59,135 bases of DNA from positions 1 to 59,135 of the IMG/VR virus record IMGVR_UViG_3300020055_000021. The stretch is one strand, 5' to 3'. The position numbers and the translations under genes were made by a program. Of this stretch, positions 7,801 to 17,137 are shown piece by piece. The notes below the pieces were generated by a model. That model was not told where the DNA came from. It did not search any database and was given only the letters and a program-made list of their open reading frames with translations. How positions within the stretch are numbered: the stretch's first letter is position 1; every line of letters starts with the position of its first letter. The DNA is from a virus.

Positions 7801-8655
7801 TATGGTTCATCTAAAACTGATGTCCTGAACAACCTAATCCTAGGACCTGCTGATGAATATATTCCAGTTCCTGATTTCTATGATAGTGATTTCAATAGTG
7901 TCAACTTCCCAATCACTATTGGAACTGATAACAAAATGCCAGTTCTTCAGTATGTACTTTCGGGTGTTAAGTATGACTTCAGAGCAAACAATACTACTAG
8001 AAGAGTAGAGGTGTTCCGTGCATCCCGTGCTCCTGGAACTGGAGAAGAGGTAGTTGATCTATCAGCACCTATTACTAATGGTGGTTTAGATTGGTTCCAA
8101 GTTGTTGATGATGTTCCCGAAGGTCAGCAACCAACTGGTACTCAAGTTGACCCAGCATTGGGACAAACTAAGTTTGCTATTAGTGCTGCTGCATCTAGCA
8201 CACTTAATAATACATACCCAACAAGTTTTGATAACTATAACATTTATAGAGCAGTTGGTATTGATTATGTTAACATTGGCGATGACTTAAATCCTAACTT
8301 AGGCACTGGAACTCTTGATGGTTCTACTTATGTTGTTAATTGTAATGAATTTGCATATAACTCTGTAATTGTTGATTACTATATCAAATTAGTCGCGCAT
8401 AGTTATGCACCAGAACCAGCACCATCTTTTGGTACTAGAATTTGGAGAGTAGTTGGTAAGACAGACCTTGGAGCTGGTAACTATCAACTAAGATTAGAGT
8501 CCTGGGAAGAGAATGGTAGTGGAGATATTAAATCTTCTGTTGAGGCTGGTAGTGCTCTTTCTGGAGTTGGAACAGAACCAACTGCGGGTGGTGGATACTT
8601 CCAAATCAGGAACAAGTTTGTCATTGCTAGAGGCATCCTAACGGTCAGCGCATAA
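4900..8655 (+). CDS. Large tail fibre/tailspike-like protein with beta-helix
   Basis: A 1251-residue protein. The N-terminus (MSLIKVNQLSTLDAAAEREV) and the first 260 residues carry fibre motifs: TSDVEFASITVGNLTVSG, LYYTDARARQAF, and repeats of the 'GxxxYxPxxGxFxYxGP' kind. From about residue 735, IPLQNAINDAKNAG then IPGGTYLVTQLEM is the entry of a right-handed beta-helix of the pectate-lyase/tailspike type, followed by Asn- and Ser-rich rungs. This suggests host-surface recognition, perhaps with polysaccharide binding or cleavage. Expressed late, first of a run of giant virion genes. It could be a virion decoration protein instead. Confidence 0.75.
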   Translation: MSLIKVNQLSTLDAAAEREVSANTGLKIPATEELKVEGPLRDRLGLVGNTGQYLVSYNNGDGVEWKSLPQNINTTSDVEFASITVGNLTVSGDFSFELSNFTTSDLIEGGNLYYTDARARQAFSATISGSGDGSISYNSGTGVFTYSGPNSVDYRAAFSAEKFEDGVETYLGDLSYDIIQGKFNYFGPKVSEIRTEFSAESNDGAPTALGSLGYDPSLGQYSYVGPTIEQIRQLFSTTGDITYEPTTGEFEVNLGAVPASQVFGQINTSSTTDISAYDSSIQNLHVNNAAYQLASVTQIAVASNVATIDASHTFLAGDRIKLSNTGDAHLDGIYVVASSDALGITQTPGTQFTIATANVADQTITPVGCEVRRVSVFTGDLVVDGSINVNGSKIGLSDLFVGTSLIRLNSDLPDDQNPAFDGTDDAIIEVNRGAQPDTALRWNELARRWQFSNDGINYNNILLPSETDFGGAEEFGASGDPNRYDVLSVTDNSVGANTFKVLEVPDITKFKQNHRVKVFGLSKTQFLNSDNPQPVSGDIVVQPPAVETAGFSTADKNFYAYAIAQIDLNTGDISAATVQAASPVLNRNVDDLNEANYNIIQVTRDGGGDKGILIYRGIFADDVTGNIAQNAVDNFAANSTSFKLIAAVGPKYFENDTTYVYNDYGSYDVTVNSDRDGDGSFGPNEIHVPHTAPLLPKQGWITAGIRPNGIDETTSTIEIDVPNLYEDGNLNNIYLYHDDTIPLQNAINDAKNAGRNFLVIPGGTYLVTQLEMPDKFTLRGLADATVLHRQYWSTEYITGNDYLNGNNPVPERNGIRSSMIVSEKYDGTLSSPAGMIDVFLGDIILDGSVKYQILNAASSFNLDANDTVVNGVNSKFFRLSNVKIRKSAGPALFAAGAENLTIDSCTFFDGADVERFQTPVLIADEGDTTIVTGCVFRDFPGALDFTTTNVLAVNACTIRNCGSGLRIYGSSKTDVLNNLILGPADEYIPVPDFYDSDFNSVNFPITIGTDNKMPVLQYVLSGVKYDFRANNTTRRVEVFRASRAPGTGEEVVDLSAPITNGGLDWFQVVDDVPEGQQPTGTQVDPALGQTKFAISAAASSTLNNTYPTSFDNYNIYRAVGIDYVNIGDDLNPNLGTGTLDGSTYVVNCNEFAYNSVIVDYYIKLVAHSYAPEPAPSFGTRIWRVVGKTDLGAGNYQLRLESWEENGSGDIKSSVEAGSALSGVGTEPTAGGGYFQIRNKFVIARGILTVSA

Positions 8656-8656
8656 T

Positions 8657-8664
8657 TATAAATA
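8657..8664 (+). promoter_or_regulatory. T4-type late promoter
   Basis: Exact TATAAATA, starting just after the fibre stop codon and 37 bases before the next ATG (8702). An AGAGGAGTAAAC ribosome-binding site follows at about 8690. Confidence 0.8.
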
Positions 8665-8701
8665 ACAACAGAGAAGTAGTAATTACCATAGAGGAGTAAA
8701 C

Positions 8702-11700
8702 ATGGCTACAGGTGTAAATAATAGTACCGCTGTGGTTGTAGTCGGAAGGACTGCGCCAGTCCCTCCTGGTCAACAGACATCCGCAAATTCTGTACCAGTT
8801 GTTATCGCTTCAGACCAGTCTGCTATCCCTGTTGAAGAACAGAATAAGCAGCAATCTGAGGTCGCCCTTTCACTTCTAGGTATTCCTAGATCTGAAGTTG
8901 CTCTTGGTATCTTTGCTGACGTTAACACATACGATGTTAACCCAACAGAATGGTCTCAGTTTCCTGAGCAGTTTACTACTGCTGACATCTACAATGACAA
9001 TGGAGATCTAACAGAACAATACACCGGACTACTTAACAAACTTGACTGGGGTCTCACTCATATCCCTGAAGAAGCAGGTGCTATGATTGAAGCACCATTC
9101 AATGAAGTATCTATTCTCACCTCTAAGCGTTTCTTCCGTTATCAACCTGGTCGTGTCTCTGCTGCTACTTTTGGTGTCAAATTAAATAGAGCACCTTATA
9201 CAGTTCAAGATAATGCTACAAGTGGTGATTCTGTAAGAAACCCAGCACTTAAGAAGTATGGTATTTTTGATAAGTTTGATGGGTACTACTTCGAATCTAA
9301 GAACGATGGTTATGGTGATAACTTTACCTGCGTAAGAAGAACACAATCTATTATTCGTGATAACCCAATTTACTTTTCTGATCTTCAACCACAAGACTAT
9401 GCTTGGGTTGGTGTTCCTTTAGTTGAATCTAGTCGTCCTCGTTATCTAAATGCTTACGACCTCCTGAAAGCAAACAAGAGATTTCTACAGGAAGTTGCTG
9501 CACAATCACTAGATGATGCTGGTGAAGCAGATAAGTGTCGTAGAGATGCTGGTCTAGTTATTGAGGGTGTCTTGGATGACCTGAGATATGGTGGTAATGC
9601 TTCTACAGTTTACAACACACTAAGATTTTTCAATAAAAACAATCTTCCATCCGGTGTATATCTAGACAATGTTCAGACGGAAATTGCTAGATACGCCGTT
9701 ATTTCTCAAGTATGTCAGAACCTATGTAATGGTCAGGTTCCTAGTGCTAATGGCAGTGGTTCTAATGATTCATATACTTTTGAAGGTAATACATATAACT
9801 ATGTTCCTGCTAGCGCCCTACCATCAGTAACTGTTGAGGGAGGTGCTGCTTCTGCTGTCAATGGTCTCTTTGATATTCTAGAGGTTGCTTTAGGTAGAGA
9901 TACACTTAACGTACCTAATTATAATTCAATTCCTGAACCAGTTGGTGCTGCTGCTGGTGAGATGGCAATCCTTAGAGATGGATTGGTGATGATTCATGCT
10001 GCTGCTAATGACCCATCACTTCTTAAGCGTAGAGTTAACTATTCAATTACAGATTTAATTGCTGACCCAGGTGGTGCAGCATACCAGTGGATTGAGATCA
10101 CTATTCCTGATAGAGAAGCAACACTTCAACTAGGACAAAGTGTTAGCTTCCAGAAGAATGAGGGTACTGGAAGATTTCTTAATGCTGCACAAGAAGAAAT
10201 ACCTGATGGTAAAATTCTATTTGTTGAGGAAGTTCTTGATGTTGTGGAAGATGGTGGGGTTATTAAGCAATATGTAAGACTATGTGCAAACCCATCTAAT
10301 GAGGAAATTTACACGGGTGTTGGTGGAACAAACGCAACCAATCCATTTGGTGCTGATGGCGACCTAGCATATCCAGATAAGCAATCTTTTAATATCATTT
10401 CTTCTAACCAATCTGTATCTGCTGGTGGTGGTACTGTTGCTGCTTCTGCTCAGGGATTCACACTAAGAACACCAACACCATTCCTACTACCAAATGATTC
10501 CAGAGCATACAGAGGCACACAATATACTGATGAGTCTCGCCCCGGTCAAGAGGGTGTTCCTGCTGGTACTGTAGACGGATGCTTCCCATATATCTATCCT
10601 CCTGCTGGTGGCGCTTCTGCCGGAACTCAGGGATATATTGATTCTGTATTTTCAAACACTGGTGACTTAAGAGCACAGATGAATTATGTGAACAAGAGAT
10701 TGTTCAAAAACTGGGTGTGGTTCAATGTGGATCCAAAATACTACAAGGTGTATGAGTATAGAGTTCCTCGTTCCAGAATGAGTGGGGAAAAACTCAATGG
10801 TATTATAACTGATGTTATTTACAGTGATAATGTACTAACAAATAAAGCTGGTGCTCCAGTTATAGAGCCAACCACAGGAGAACAACTTACATTCACCAGT
10901 CTTTGGGACCTTGACCCAACTAAGGTTACCATGTATAAGATTGAGTTCTCATGGTATGGTGCTGTTGGTGCTACCTTCCTTGCTTATGTTCCTATCGAAA
11001 ATAATGAAGCAAGATGGGTGAGAGTACATCACCTCAGAGCATCTAACCAATTGAAGGTTGCTTCTCTTGGTAATGCTACACTACCTATTACTTACCTAAC
11101 ATATGGTGGTGGTAGTGAAAATGCTTACGGATATCTTAATGCTGACAGACCTCTCAACACTGAGTCTGGATATGGTTCATGCTCAGAGCAATTAACTAAG
11201 TATGGTGCTTCATACTACATTGATGGTGGAGACAGAGGAACTGTTAGACTATTCTCCTACGCTTCTGACTCACTTAAAGAGATTGGTGGTTCCAGATATA
11301 CATTTACTGAAGCTGAACATACAGGTTTATATACTAGTTCAGCTATTGCTGAAGAATCAGCTGACAATGCTGGATATGTGAATGCACCTAGATTACAATT
11401 CACGGGTACTGCAAGTTCATTTATATCGCAGGGTGGTGATATACCAGACATTTCTGATTACTATATGAATGCAAAGGTTCAAACATCGAATAGTTCAGAT
11501 CAAGATATAAGAGTGGTATATGTCGATGAGGCAAATCGTTATCTATATCTTTCTAGAGTTCTTTCTGCTACTAGCGGTGACATTAGATTGATTGTTGATA
11601 GACCACAACCTCTAGTAGGTATTAAGTGTAGAACTGAAATCAATGGTGTAAGAAATAGAGTTCAGATTTATCCAACACGTCTTGCGACAGGTGTTACTTC

Positions 11701-12421
11701 TCAGTCTGAATCAATGGTGGTTGAACTTAGAAAGACACCAGTGTTCCAAACATTAACACAAACATCAGGTACACTTTCTGTTAACTTTGGTGGTATTGAT
11801 ATTGGTAGAAGAGGTAAGAGAACTTTACTACCTATTGGTGCTGGTTCTGGAGAAATTTCTGTTTCTGATGTTGGCGGTAATTACATACAACCAGGTGAAG
11901 AAATCTGGGGATACTTTAGATATACTATTAAAGGAGATACCTCAGGACTTGCCTTTACTTCCCTAGGAAAACTCGATAGAGATTTTGATAGCGGTAAGTA
12001 TTACTTCTCTGCTTACGAGGTAACTCTAGAGGATATTCTAATCAGAGGAACATTTAATCCTTGTGGTCAGTGGAGTGGTCCTGGTCCTCTAAACCCAGAC
12101 TTAGACAATCCAACTCCTTTACTTAACCCATATCCAACCTCAACTCTTGCAAGACTATCTGCCGTAGAGACAGATTCAGAGCAACGTTCACCTATACCTG
12201 GAACAGGAACAACTATTACTACACTCTTCTCACCAAACTCTGGTGAAGAATATGAACTATCTCCATACTTTGATTACAACAAGGACTATCTATCCTTCCC
12301 ACTTACAGATATTCAAGAGACACTATACATTTGTGCTTCTTCTAAGTCTGATTATCTTGAGTCTGGAAACTATGTAAATAGAGGTGAGATACTAGCGAGC
12401 ATTACCTGGGAGGAGCAGTGA
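8702..12421 (+). CDS. Virion structural protein, paralog A
   Basis: A 1239-residue protein beginning MATGVNNSTAVVVVGRTAPV, with strong RBS GAGGAG. Recognisable segments are LLGIPRSEVALGIFADV (about residue 58), KRFFRYQPGRVSAATFGV (about 143), MYKIEFSWYGAVGATF and YVPIENNEARWVRVHHL (about 745-780), and YGASYYIDGGDRGTVR (about 833). The same blocks recur in the next gene. Large proteins of this kind are virion components in cyanomyoviruses (known from the family, not seen here). Likely a baseplate-peripheral or fibre protein; no enzyme motif. Confidence 0.75.
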   Translation: MATGVNNSTAVVVVGRTAPVPPGQQTSANSVPVVIASDQSAIPVEEQNKQQSEVALSLLGIPRSEVALGIFADVNTYDVNPTEWSQFPEQFTTADIYNDNGDLTEQYTGLLNKLDWGLTHIPEEAGAMIEAPFNEVSILTSKRFFRYQPGRVSAATFGVKLNRAPYTVQDNATSGDSVRNPALKKYGIFDKFDGYYFESKNDGYGDNFTCVRRTQSIIRDNPIYFSDLQPQDYAWVGVPLVESSRPRYLNAYDLLKANKRFLQEVAAQSLDDAGEADKCRRDAGLVIEGVLDDLRYGGNASTVYNTLRFFNKNNLPSGVYLDNVQTEIARYAVISQVCQNLCNGQVPSANGSGSNDSYTFEGNTYNYVPASALPSVTVEGGAASAVNGLFDILEVALGRDTLNVPNYNSIPEPVGAAAGEMAILRDGLVMIHAAANDPSLLKRRVNYSITDLIADPGGAAYQWIEITIPDREATLQLGQSVSFQKNEGTGRFLNAAQEEIPDGKILFVEEVLDVVEDGGVIKQYVRLCANPSNEEIYTGVGGTNATNPFGADGDLAYPDKQSFNIISSNQSVSAGGGTVAASAQGFTLRTPTPFLLPNDSRAYRGTQYTDESRPGQEGVPAGTVDGCFPYIYPPAGGASAGTQGYIDSVFSNTGDLRAQMNYVNKRLFKNWVWFNVDPKYYKVYEYRVPRSRMSGEKLNGIITDVIYSDNVLTNKAGAPVIEPTTGEQLTFTSLWDLDPTKVTMYKIEFSWYGAVGATFLAYVPIENNEARWVRVHHLRASNQLKVASLGNATLPITYLTYGGGSENAYGYLNADRPLNTESGYGSCSEQLTKYGASYYIDGGDRGTVRLFSYASDSLKEIGGSRYTFTEAEHTGLYTSSAIAEESADNAGYVNAPRLQFTGTASSFISQGGDIPDISDYYMNAKVQTSNSSDQDIRVVYVDEANRYLYLSRVLSATSGDIRLIVDRPQPLVGIKCRTEINGVRNRVQIYPTRLATGVTSQSESMVVELRKTPVFQTLTQTSGTLSVNFGGIDIGRRGKRTLLPIGAGSGEISVSDVGGNYIQPGEEIWGYFRYTIKGDTSGLAFTSLGKLDRDFDSGKYYFSAYEVTLEDILIRGTFNPCGQWSGPGPLNPDLDNPTPLLNPYPTSTLARLSAVETDSEQRSPIPGTGTTITTLFSPNSGEEYELSPYFDYNKDYLSFPLTDIQETLYICASSKSDYLESGNYVNRGEILASITWEEQ

Positions 12422-12424
12422 TAA

Positions 12425-15400
12425 ATGAGTGGACTAGACATACGAATCGGGCATGATAAGCAACCAGCGCCTATCATTCCTACGAACGCACCGCTTTATA
12501 ATTTATTAACTGGTGAAGTATTAACTGACGAAGGAGGTACTCCACTAGTTTCTGAGCAAGACATAGCTTTAACGTCTTTTAATTCCGCATCCAAGTCCAC
12601 TTCTATTTGTTTTACTGAAGAAGGAAAGACTACAGTAAATGAAGATGCTAATATTAGAGGAACTAATTTTGAAGCTAGAAATGATGCTATATTTGAAATT
12701 CAATTATTACTAACGGGTGGCGGATACACTACACCATTAAATTTTTCCGTTGGTAATGCTACTCTTTCATTTACAATTGATGAGGTAACTGGTTCAGTTA
12801 ACTCTATCTCGGTTGTAGACCCCGGAAGTGGATTTGCTGAAGGATTTGAATTTGATATACCTGGTGGAGATACTAGTACACCAAACCTTGCGAGAGCAAG
12901 AATTAGTCGCGTATCTACATTATTAACTGGTGACCAAACTAGATTCAGAGATGATCTTGTCGATGGAGATAGAGTAATTCTACCAACAGGTCGTGATGCA
13001 TTAAATGCTAGAGTTTATGAGGAGAGAAAAGTATTTGAAGTTAGGAATCAATCTCAAGCATGGTTGACACTAGCAGTAACTGACCAGCAACTAAAAGATT
13101 CTAATGGTACTGGATTTGGTACAGTAACAAGAAAGGGATTTATTTTAGTTAATCCTATTCTTCCCATTGCTGAAGAGTTTCCGCTGTTTAGTGAAGTTAG
13201 CTCTACAATTCTTGGTATTCCTAAGGCAGAAACTCAGTTGGGATTGTTCTCTAATGTTTCTAGTTATGGATTAGATGAAGATGCATTCTTATTCTATCAA
13301 AATAATAGTGCCACTAATGACCCAAGTCAATGGGCTCGTAGAAAGAATCCAATTTACGGGAGACATCAAAATAGTACCTCATACATCGAACAAAAAGATG
13401 AGTCTGCTATTGTTCTGAGTGCATTTAGAGTACCTTATGGATATCCATATGGTCCTAACCCAAATGGTACTGCTTATCCTTTTGATTCGCATGTAATCTT
13501 CTGTAACTTCCTGAAGATGGGTTGTTTGTTATATGACTGGTTTAAACCTGGTGGTCCCGGTTTTGATTCAGAAAATGATAACGGAGCATTTGCCTCAAAG
13601 TTTGTTCCATATGTTAGGAACCATGTCACCGCACCTAACTTTGTATTAGATCCTACTGTTGCTGCTACACAACCCGCTCCATACTATGATAATAATGGCG
13701 TTTTGATTACACCATACATTACCGGAGAAGAAATCTATAAACTTACTGACTGGGATATTAATACTAATACTCCACAACCAGGAGCAACTCCTCTGGGAAC
13801 TGTAAGGGCATATCAATTCTTAGCGGGAGTCTTACATTTCAATGAAGAAGTTGGACTACCTTTCAAAGATAATGATAGTCCGGAGAATGGACTTCCAATT
13901 ATTGCCGCCCAGAGTTTAACTACATCTGCAATTACTGGTGACATGACATTCATCACTCCAGAAAATTTCCTCTGGGGTATGCAGAGTCCATTAAATCCTC
14001 AGTATCCCAATCGTCAATCTTTCTATGACCAGTTGGCGGTATGGACAGAGACATGGAGAGATATTAGGGCTGGAACTTTTACATTACCCAATGGAGCTCC
14101 ATATGGAGCACAAGAGGTGGATGGTAACCCATACATTCAGGAGTTTATTGTTGATGCCCTAGCATTAGTAGGTGCTGATAGAAATATCTTCAATCGTTCT
14201 AAACCTGGATACGGTTCAAATAGACCTGTTCGTTCTTATCTAGTGTCGAAAAAAGCATTTAGATATCAACCGGGCAGAATTAGTGGATATACATTTGGTG
14301 TTCGTGCTTCAGGTGACGCTGTAACTAACGAGGTTAATATTGAATGGGGTATTGGTAATGAAACTGACCAGTTGTTATTCAGAAATAGAGGCGGCAATAT
14401 TTCTATCGTAAGAAGAAGTGTTGTTCCTTTACCTGATGAATTACTTGAAAAACAGAGTATTGATCCTAGTGACCAATTTTTAACACAACTGAATTCCAAT
14501 CCTCAGGACACTGAAGCTTTTACTGGTATTCCTAGACGAGATGTTTATGAATTAGAGATTCCTAGAGACTCTTGGAATGGCGATCCTCTAAATGGTAATG
14601 GTCCTTCGGGATGGAACTGGAGAGCAGAAGATGTGACCATGTATAAGATTGAGTTTGGATGGTATGGTGCTATTGGAATTCAGTTTTATGCTTATGTTCC
14701 AATCCTTAATAATGAAGCAAGGTGGGTTAAACTACACAGAATTATTATTGAGAACCAACTTGGGCAACCATGTATGGGAGACCCATACTACAAGTTCCAA
14801 TATACATTAGAAGTAAACGACCATGACCAAGTGAGGTCTCCTCAGTTTATCTATAAGTATGGTACTTCCTGCTACATTGATGGTGGTGACGAAGGAACTA
14901 TTAGAGTTGGTTCTGCTACCAGTGATTTCAAAACTGCACCTGTTGAGTTAGTAGGTGGAGTACCACAATCAACCACTGTTGTTGGGTTGATTCCAAAGAC
15001 TGTCATTTATAATCGTTCTGGTCAGGCAGTTAAAAATAAGCAACAAATTTTCCCAAGAGAATTGTCATTAATAGCTGATGGATTAACTGAAATTTCATTG
15101 GTTAAATGTAAAGCATGTCCTGGATTTGGGCACACATATCAGACAAATGTTAATTCATTTGTAAGTGGAGACCTTAGATATATTATCCATCCTCAGACTG
15201 GTATTGTAAATAATACTCCTGTTTTTGATAGAGGAACACTTGAGCTTCCTCTGTTACTTAGAAGAGGTAATGCTACTACCGGTAGTGACATCATTACACT
15301 TACTGCTGTTGATCCTGCGGACCCATCACAAGAAGCATCTCCATCTATCACGCAGTTCCTTAGGGTGGGTGACATAGTAAATCCACAGGAAGGAAATTCT

Positions 15401-17131
15401 CCTCTATTTGATGGTGGCGATCCTCCATATATTACTGCTATCAATGGTAATGATATTACTGTGAGTAAAGTTTTAGGAACTCAAGGTGGTAATCCAATTG
15501 CTCTTAATGATTTTACTTTTGAAATCCAACCATTATTCATTGGTAGGAAAGATGAGTACGCAAAAATAATTGCTAGTAGAGTTTGGTTGAGATATATTGG
15601 ATCTAGATTACAATTTAGTGGTTCTATCTTCAATACTGTTGTCGATGGATTTAATGTTCAGGGATATACTTCAGCACCCATAGTTGGAATTGATACGGCC
15701 GCTGCGGGAGTGTTCCCACAACAAGCAGAGGCGTTTAGATATTTTGAAGACCAACCATTACAGGCATTCAGGAGAATTAATGCAGGAACCAACGTTGAGC
15801 AAATTATTCCTACTGATACTAGATTCCCAATTAGATTAGCACAATATGATGCTGTTGCTGGGTCTGCTTTACCTGTTGTTGGTAAGAAAAACCAACTTTT
15901 GATGTTATTACCTAACAATGGTAGTCGAGCTGACAACGGAATATATTCAAATGGACAATTCTCTGATTGGAGAGTTGGTATTACTACACTTAGACCAACT
16001 CAACCAGGTGGACCAGGAACAGATTTAGTATGGGAACGACCTAATGGTGCCGGTCCAGTAGCAGAGTTTACTAACAATTATAAATTATTTGCTGAGAGAT
16101 TTAATATTGGTGTCTTTACTGATACAGAAGGATTTGAGTTAAGTGAAACATATAATGGACGTATCCCTCCATTTACTGTGGACTATAGAATTCCTGAACC
16201 ACCAGGAACTAATACTGGTAGATGTGCATACATTGAAATCACTGTAGGTGATCCAATTTTTGCATCATGTTCTCAAGTTGCTGGAAGTGCATTGCCTAAT
16301 CTAACTCAAGCGTTTATAGATGCTGGATATACTTTTGGTAATACATCGAACGATTGGTACTTAAGATTTTCTGGTGCTCCTCCATTTACCTATGACCCAT
16401 CTGGTGCTGAGGTTGGATTTAATCCAGCAGATCCTAATCCAATAGACCCACTAGATGAAGACTCTATTCCCATTAATGGTTCGGGAGTTAGATTTGCTAG
16501 TGGTTTTGTAACCTATGAGGAAAATGATGTTACCTATAATATTGCCCGAATTGACGGCAAACTACTTCAAAGTGCTAGCACAGCACCAGCACAGGTAACT
16601 ATCTATCTGATTCCTGTCAGTCTGGAAACATATAGAAAGTTTTCTACTAAGTCTTTTGATTACAATCCATTCCCACTCTACTTCTTTATTGAGATGAGAG
16701 ATGCTGGAAGAATTAATGGCGCTGTAATCAAAGAAGAGACGGCAGTAACTAATGTATATAATCCAAGGTGGTTGGGTTCATCTTCTATTACTTTATCAAA
16801 TGAAAATAATGAAATTGGTCCTATAGGAGACACAGCATTTACAACTGGAGACCAGGTTAGTTTCCCACCAAACTTTACTTCACCCGATAGACTATCATCA
16901 GCCTTCATCGACACTCAGAGTACATCTCAGTTGAGACCATATGAGGTGATAGATAAAGTATATGTTGGTAATGAAACTAAGACCATAGATTTAAGGGCTG
17001 TATTTGATTTCCAGAAGGAGACGATTACACCAGACCTCCTAAATACTACAGCATACTTCTTTATCGCCACTTCTAAAGAGGCAACGTCTACGGAGATTGC
17101 GGGAACATTAAATTACATCGAGCAGCAGTAA
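12425..17131 (+). CDS. Virion structural protein, paralog B
   Basis: A 1568-residue protein starting MSGLDIRIGHDKQPAPIIPT, three bases after paralog A. Shared blocks with A: TILGIPKAETQLGLFSNVSS (about residue 260), KKAFRYQPGRISGYTFGVR (about 609), MYKIEFGWYGAIGIQF with YVPILNNEARWVKLHRI (about 738-775), and YGTSCYIDGGDEGTIR (about 812). It has extra N- and C-terminal domains. A GxGY-type module (VVDPGSGFAEGFEFDIPGG) lies near residue 135. Probably assembled with A in the same structure. No RNA signal between A and B, so they share the late transcript. Confidence 0.75.
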   Translation: MSGLDIRIGHDKQPAPIIPTNAPLYNLLTGEVLTDEGGTPLVSEQDIALTSFNSASKSTSICFTEEGKTTVNEDANIRGTNFEARNDAIFEIQLLLTGGGYTTPLNFSVGNATLSFTIDEVTGSVNSISVVDPGSGFAEGFEFDIPGGDTSTPNLARARISRVSTLLTGDQTRFRDDLVDGDRVILPTGRDALNARVYEERKVFEVRNQSQAWLTLAVTDQQLKDSNGTGFGTVTRKGFILVNPILPIAEEFPLFSEVSSTILGIPKAETQLGLFSNVSSYGLDEDAFLFYQNNSATNDPSQWARRKNPIYGRHQNSTSYIEQKDESAIVLSAFRVPYGYPYGPNPNGTAYPFDSHVIFCNFLKMGCLLYDWFKPGGPGFDSENDNGAFASKFVPYVRNHVTAPNFVLDPTVAATQPAPYYDNNGVLITPYITGEEIYKLTDWDINTNTPQPGATPLGTVRAYQFLAGVLHFNEEVGLPFKDNDSPENGLPIIAAQSLTTSAITGDMTFITPENFLWGMQSPLNPQYPNRQSFYDQLAVWTETWRDIRAGTFTLPNGAPYGAQEVDGNPYIQEFIVDALALVGADRNIFNRSKPGYGSNRPVRSYLVSKKAFRYQPGRISGYTFGVRASGDAVTNEVNIEWGIGNETDQLLFRNRGGNISIVRRSVVPLPDELLEKQSIDPSDQFLTQLNSNPQDTEAFTGIPRRDVYELEIPRDSWNGDPLNGNGPSGWNWRAEDVTMYKIEFGWYGAIGIQFYAYVPILNNEARWVKLHRIIIENQLGQPCMGDPYYKFQYTLEVNDHDQVRSPQFIYKYGTSCYIDGGDEGTIRVGSATSDFKTAPVELVGGVPQSTTVVGLIPKTVIYNRSGQAVKNKQQIFPRELSLIADGLTEISLVKCKACPGFGHTYQTNVNSFVSGDLRYIIHPQTGIVNNTPVFDRGTLELPLLLRRGNATTGSDIITLTAVDPADPSQEASPSITQFLRVGDIVNPQEGNSPLFDGGDPPYITAINGNDITVSKVLGTQGGNPIALNDFTFEIQPLFIGRKDEYAKIIASRVWLRYIGSRLQFSGSIFNTVVDGFNVQGYTSAPIVGIDTAAAGVFPQQAEAFRYFEDQPLQAFRRINAGTNVEQIIPTDTRFPIRLAQYDAVAGSALPVVGKKNQLLMLLPNNGSRADNGIYSNGQFSDWRVGITTLRPTQPGGPGTDLVWERPNGAGPVAEFTNNYKLFAERFNIGVFTDTEGFELSETYNGRIPPFTVDYRIPEPPGTNTGRCAYIEITVGDPIFASCSQVAGSALPNLTQAFIDAGYTFGNTSNDWYLRFSGAPPFTYDPSGAEVGFNPADPNPIDPLDEDSIPINGSGVRFASGFVTYEENDVTYNIARIDGKLLQSASTAPAQVTIYLIPVSLETYRKFSTKSFDYNPFPLYFFIEMRDAGRINGAVIKEETAVTNVYNPRWLGSSSITLSNENNEIGPIGDTAFTTGDQVSFPPNFTSPDRLSSAFIDTQSTSQLRPYEVIDKVYVGNETKTIDLRAVFDFQKETITPDLLNTTAYFFIATSKEATSTEIAGTLNYIEQQ

Positions 17132-17137
17132 GAGAGA

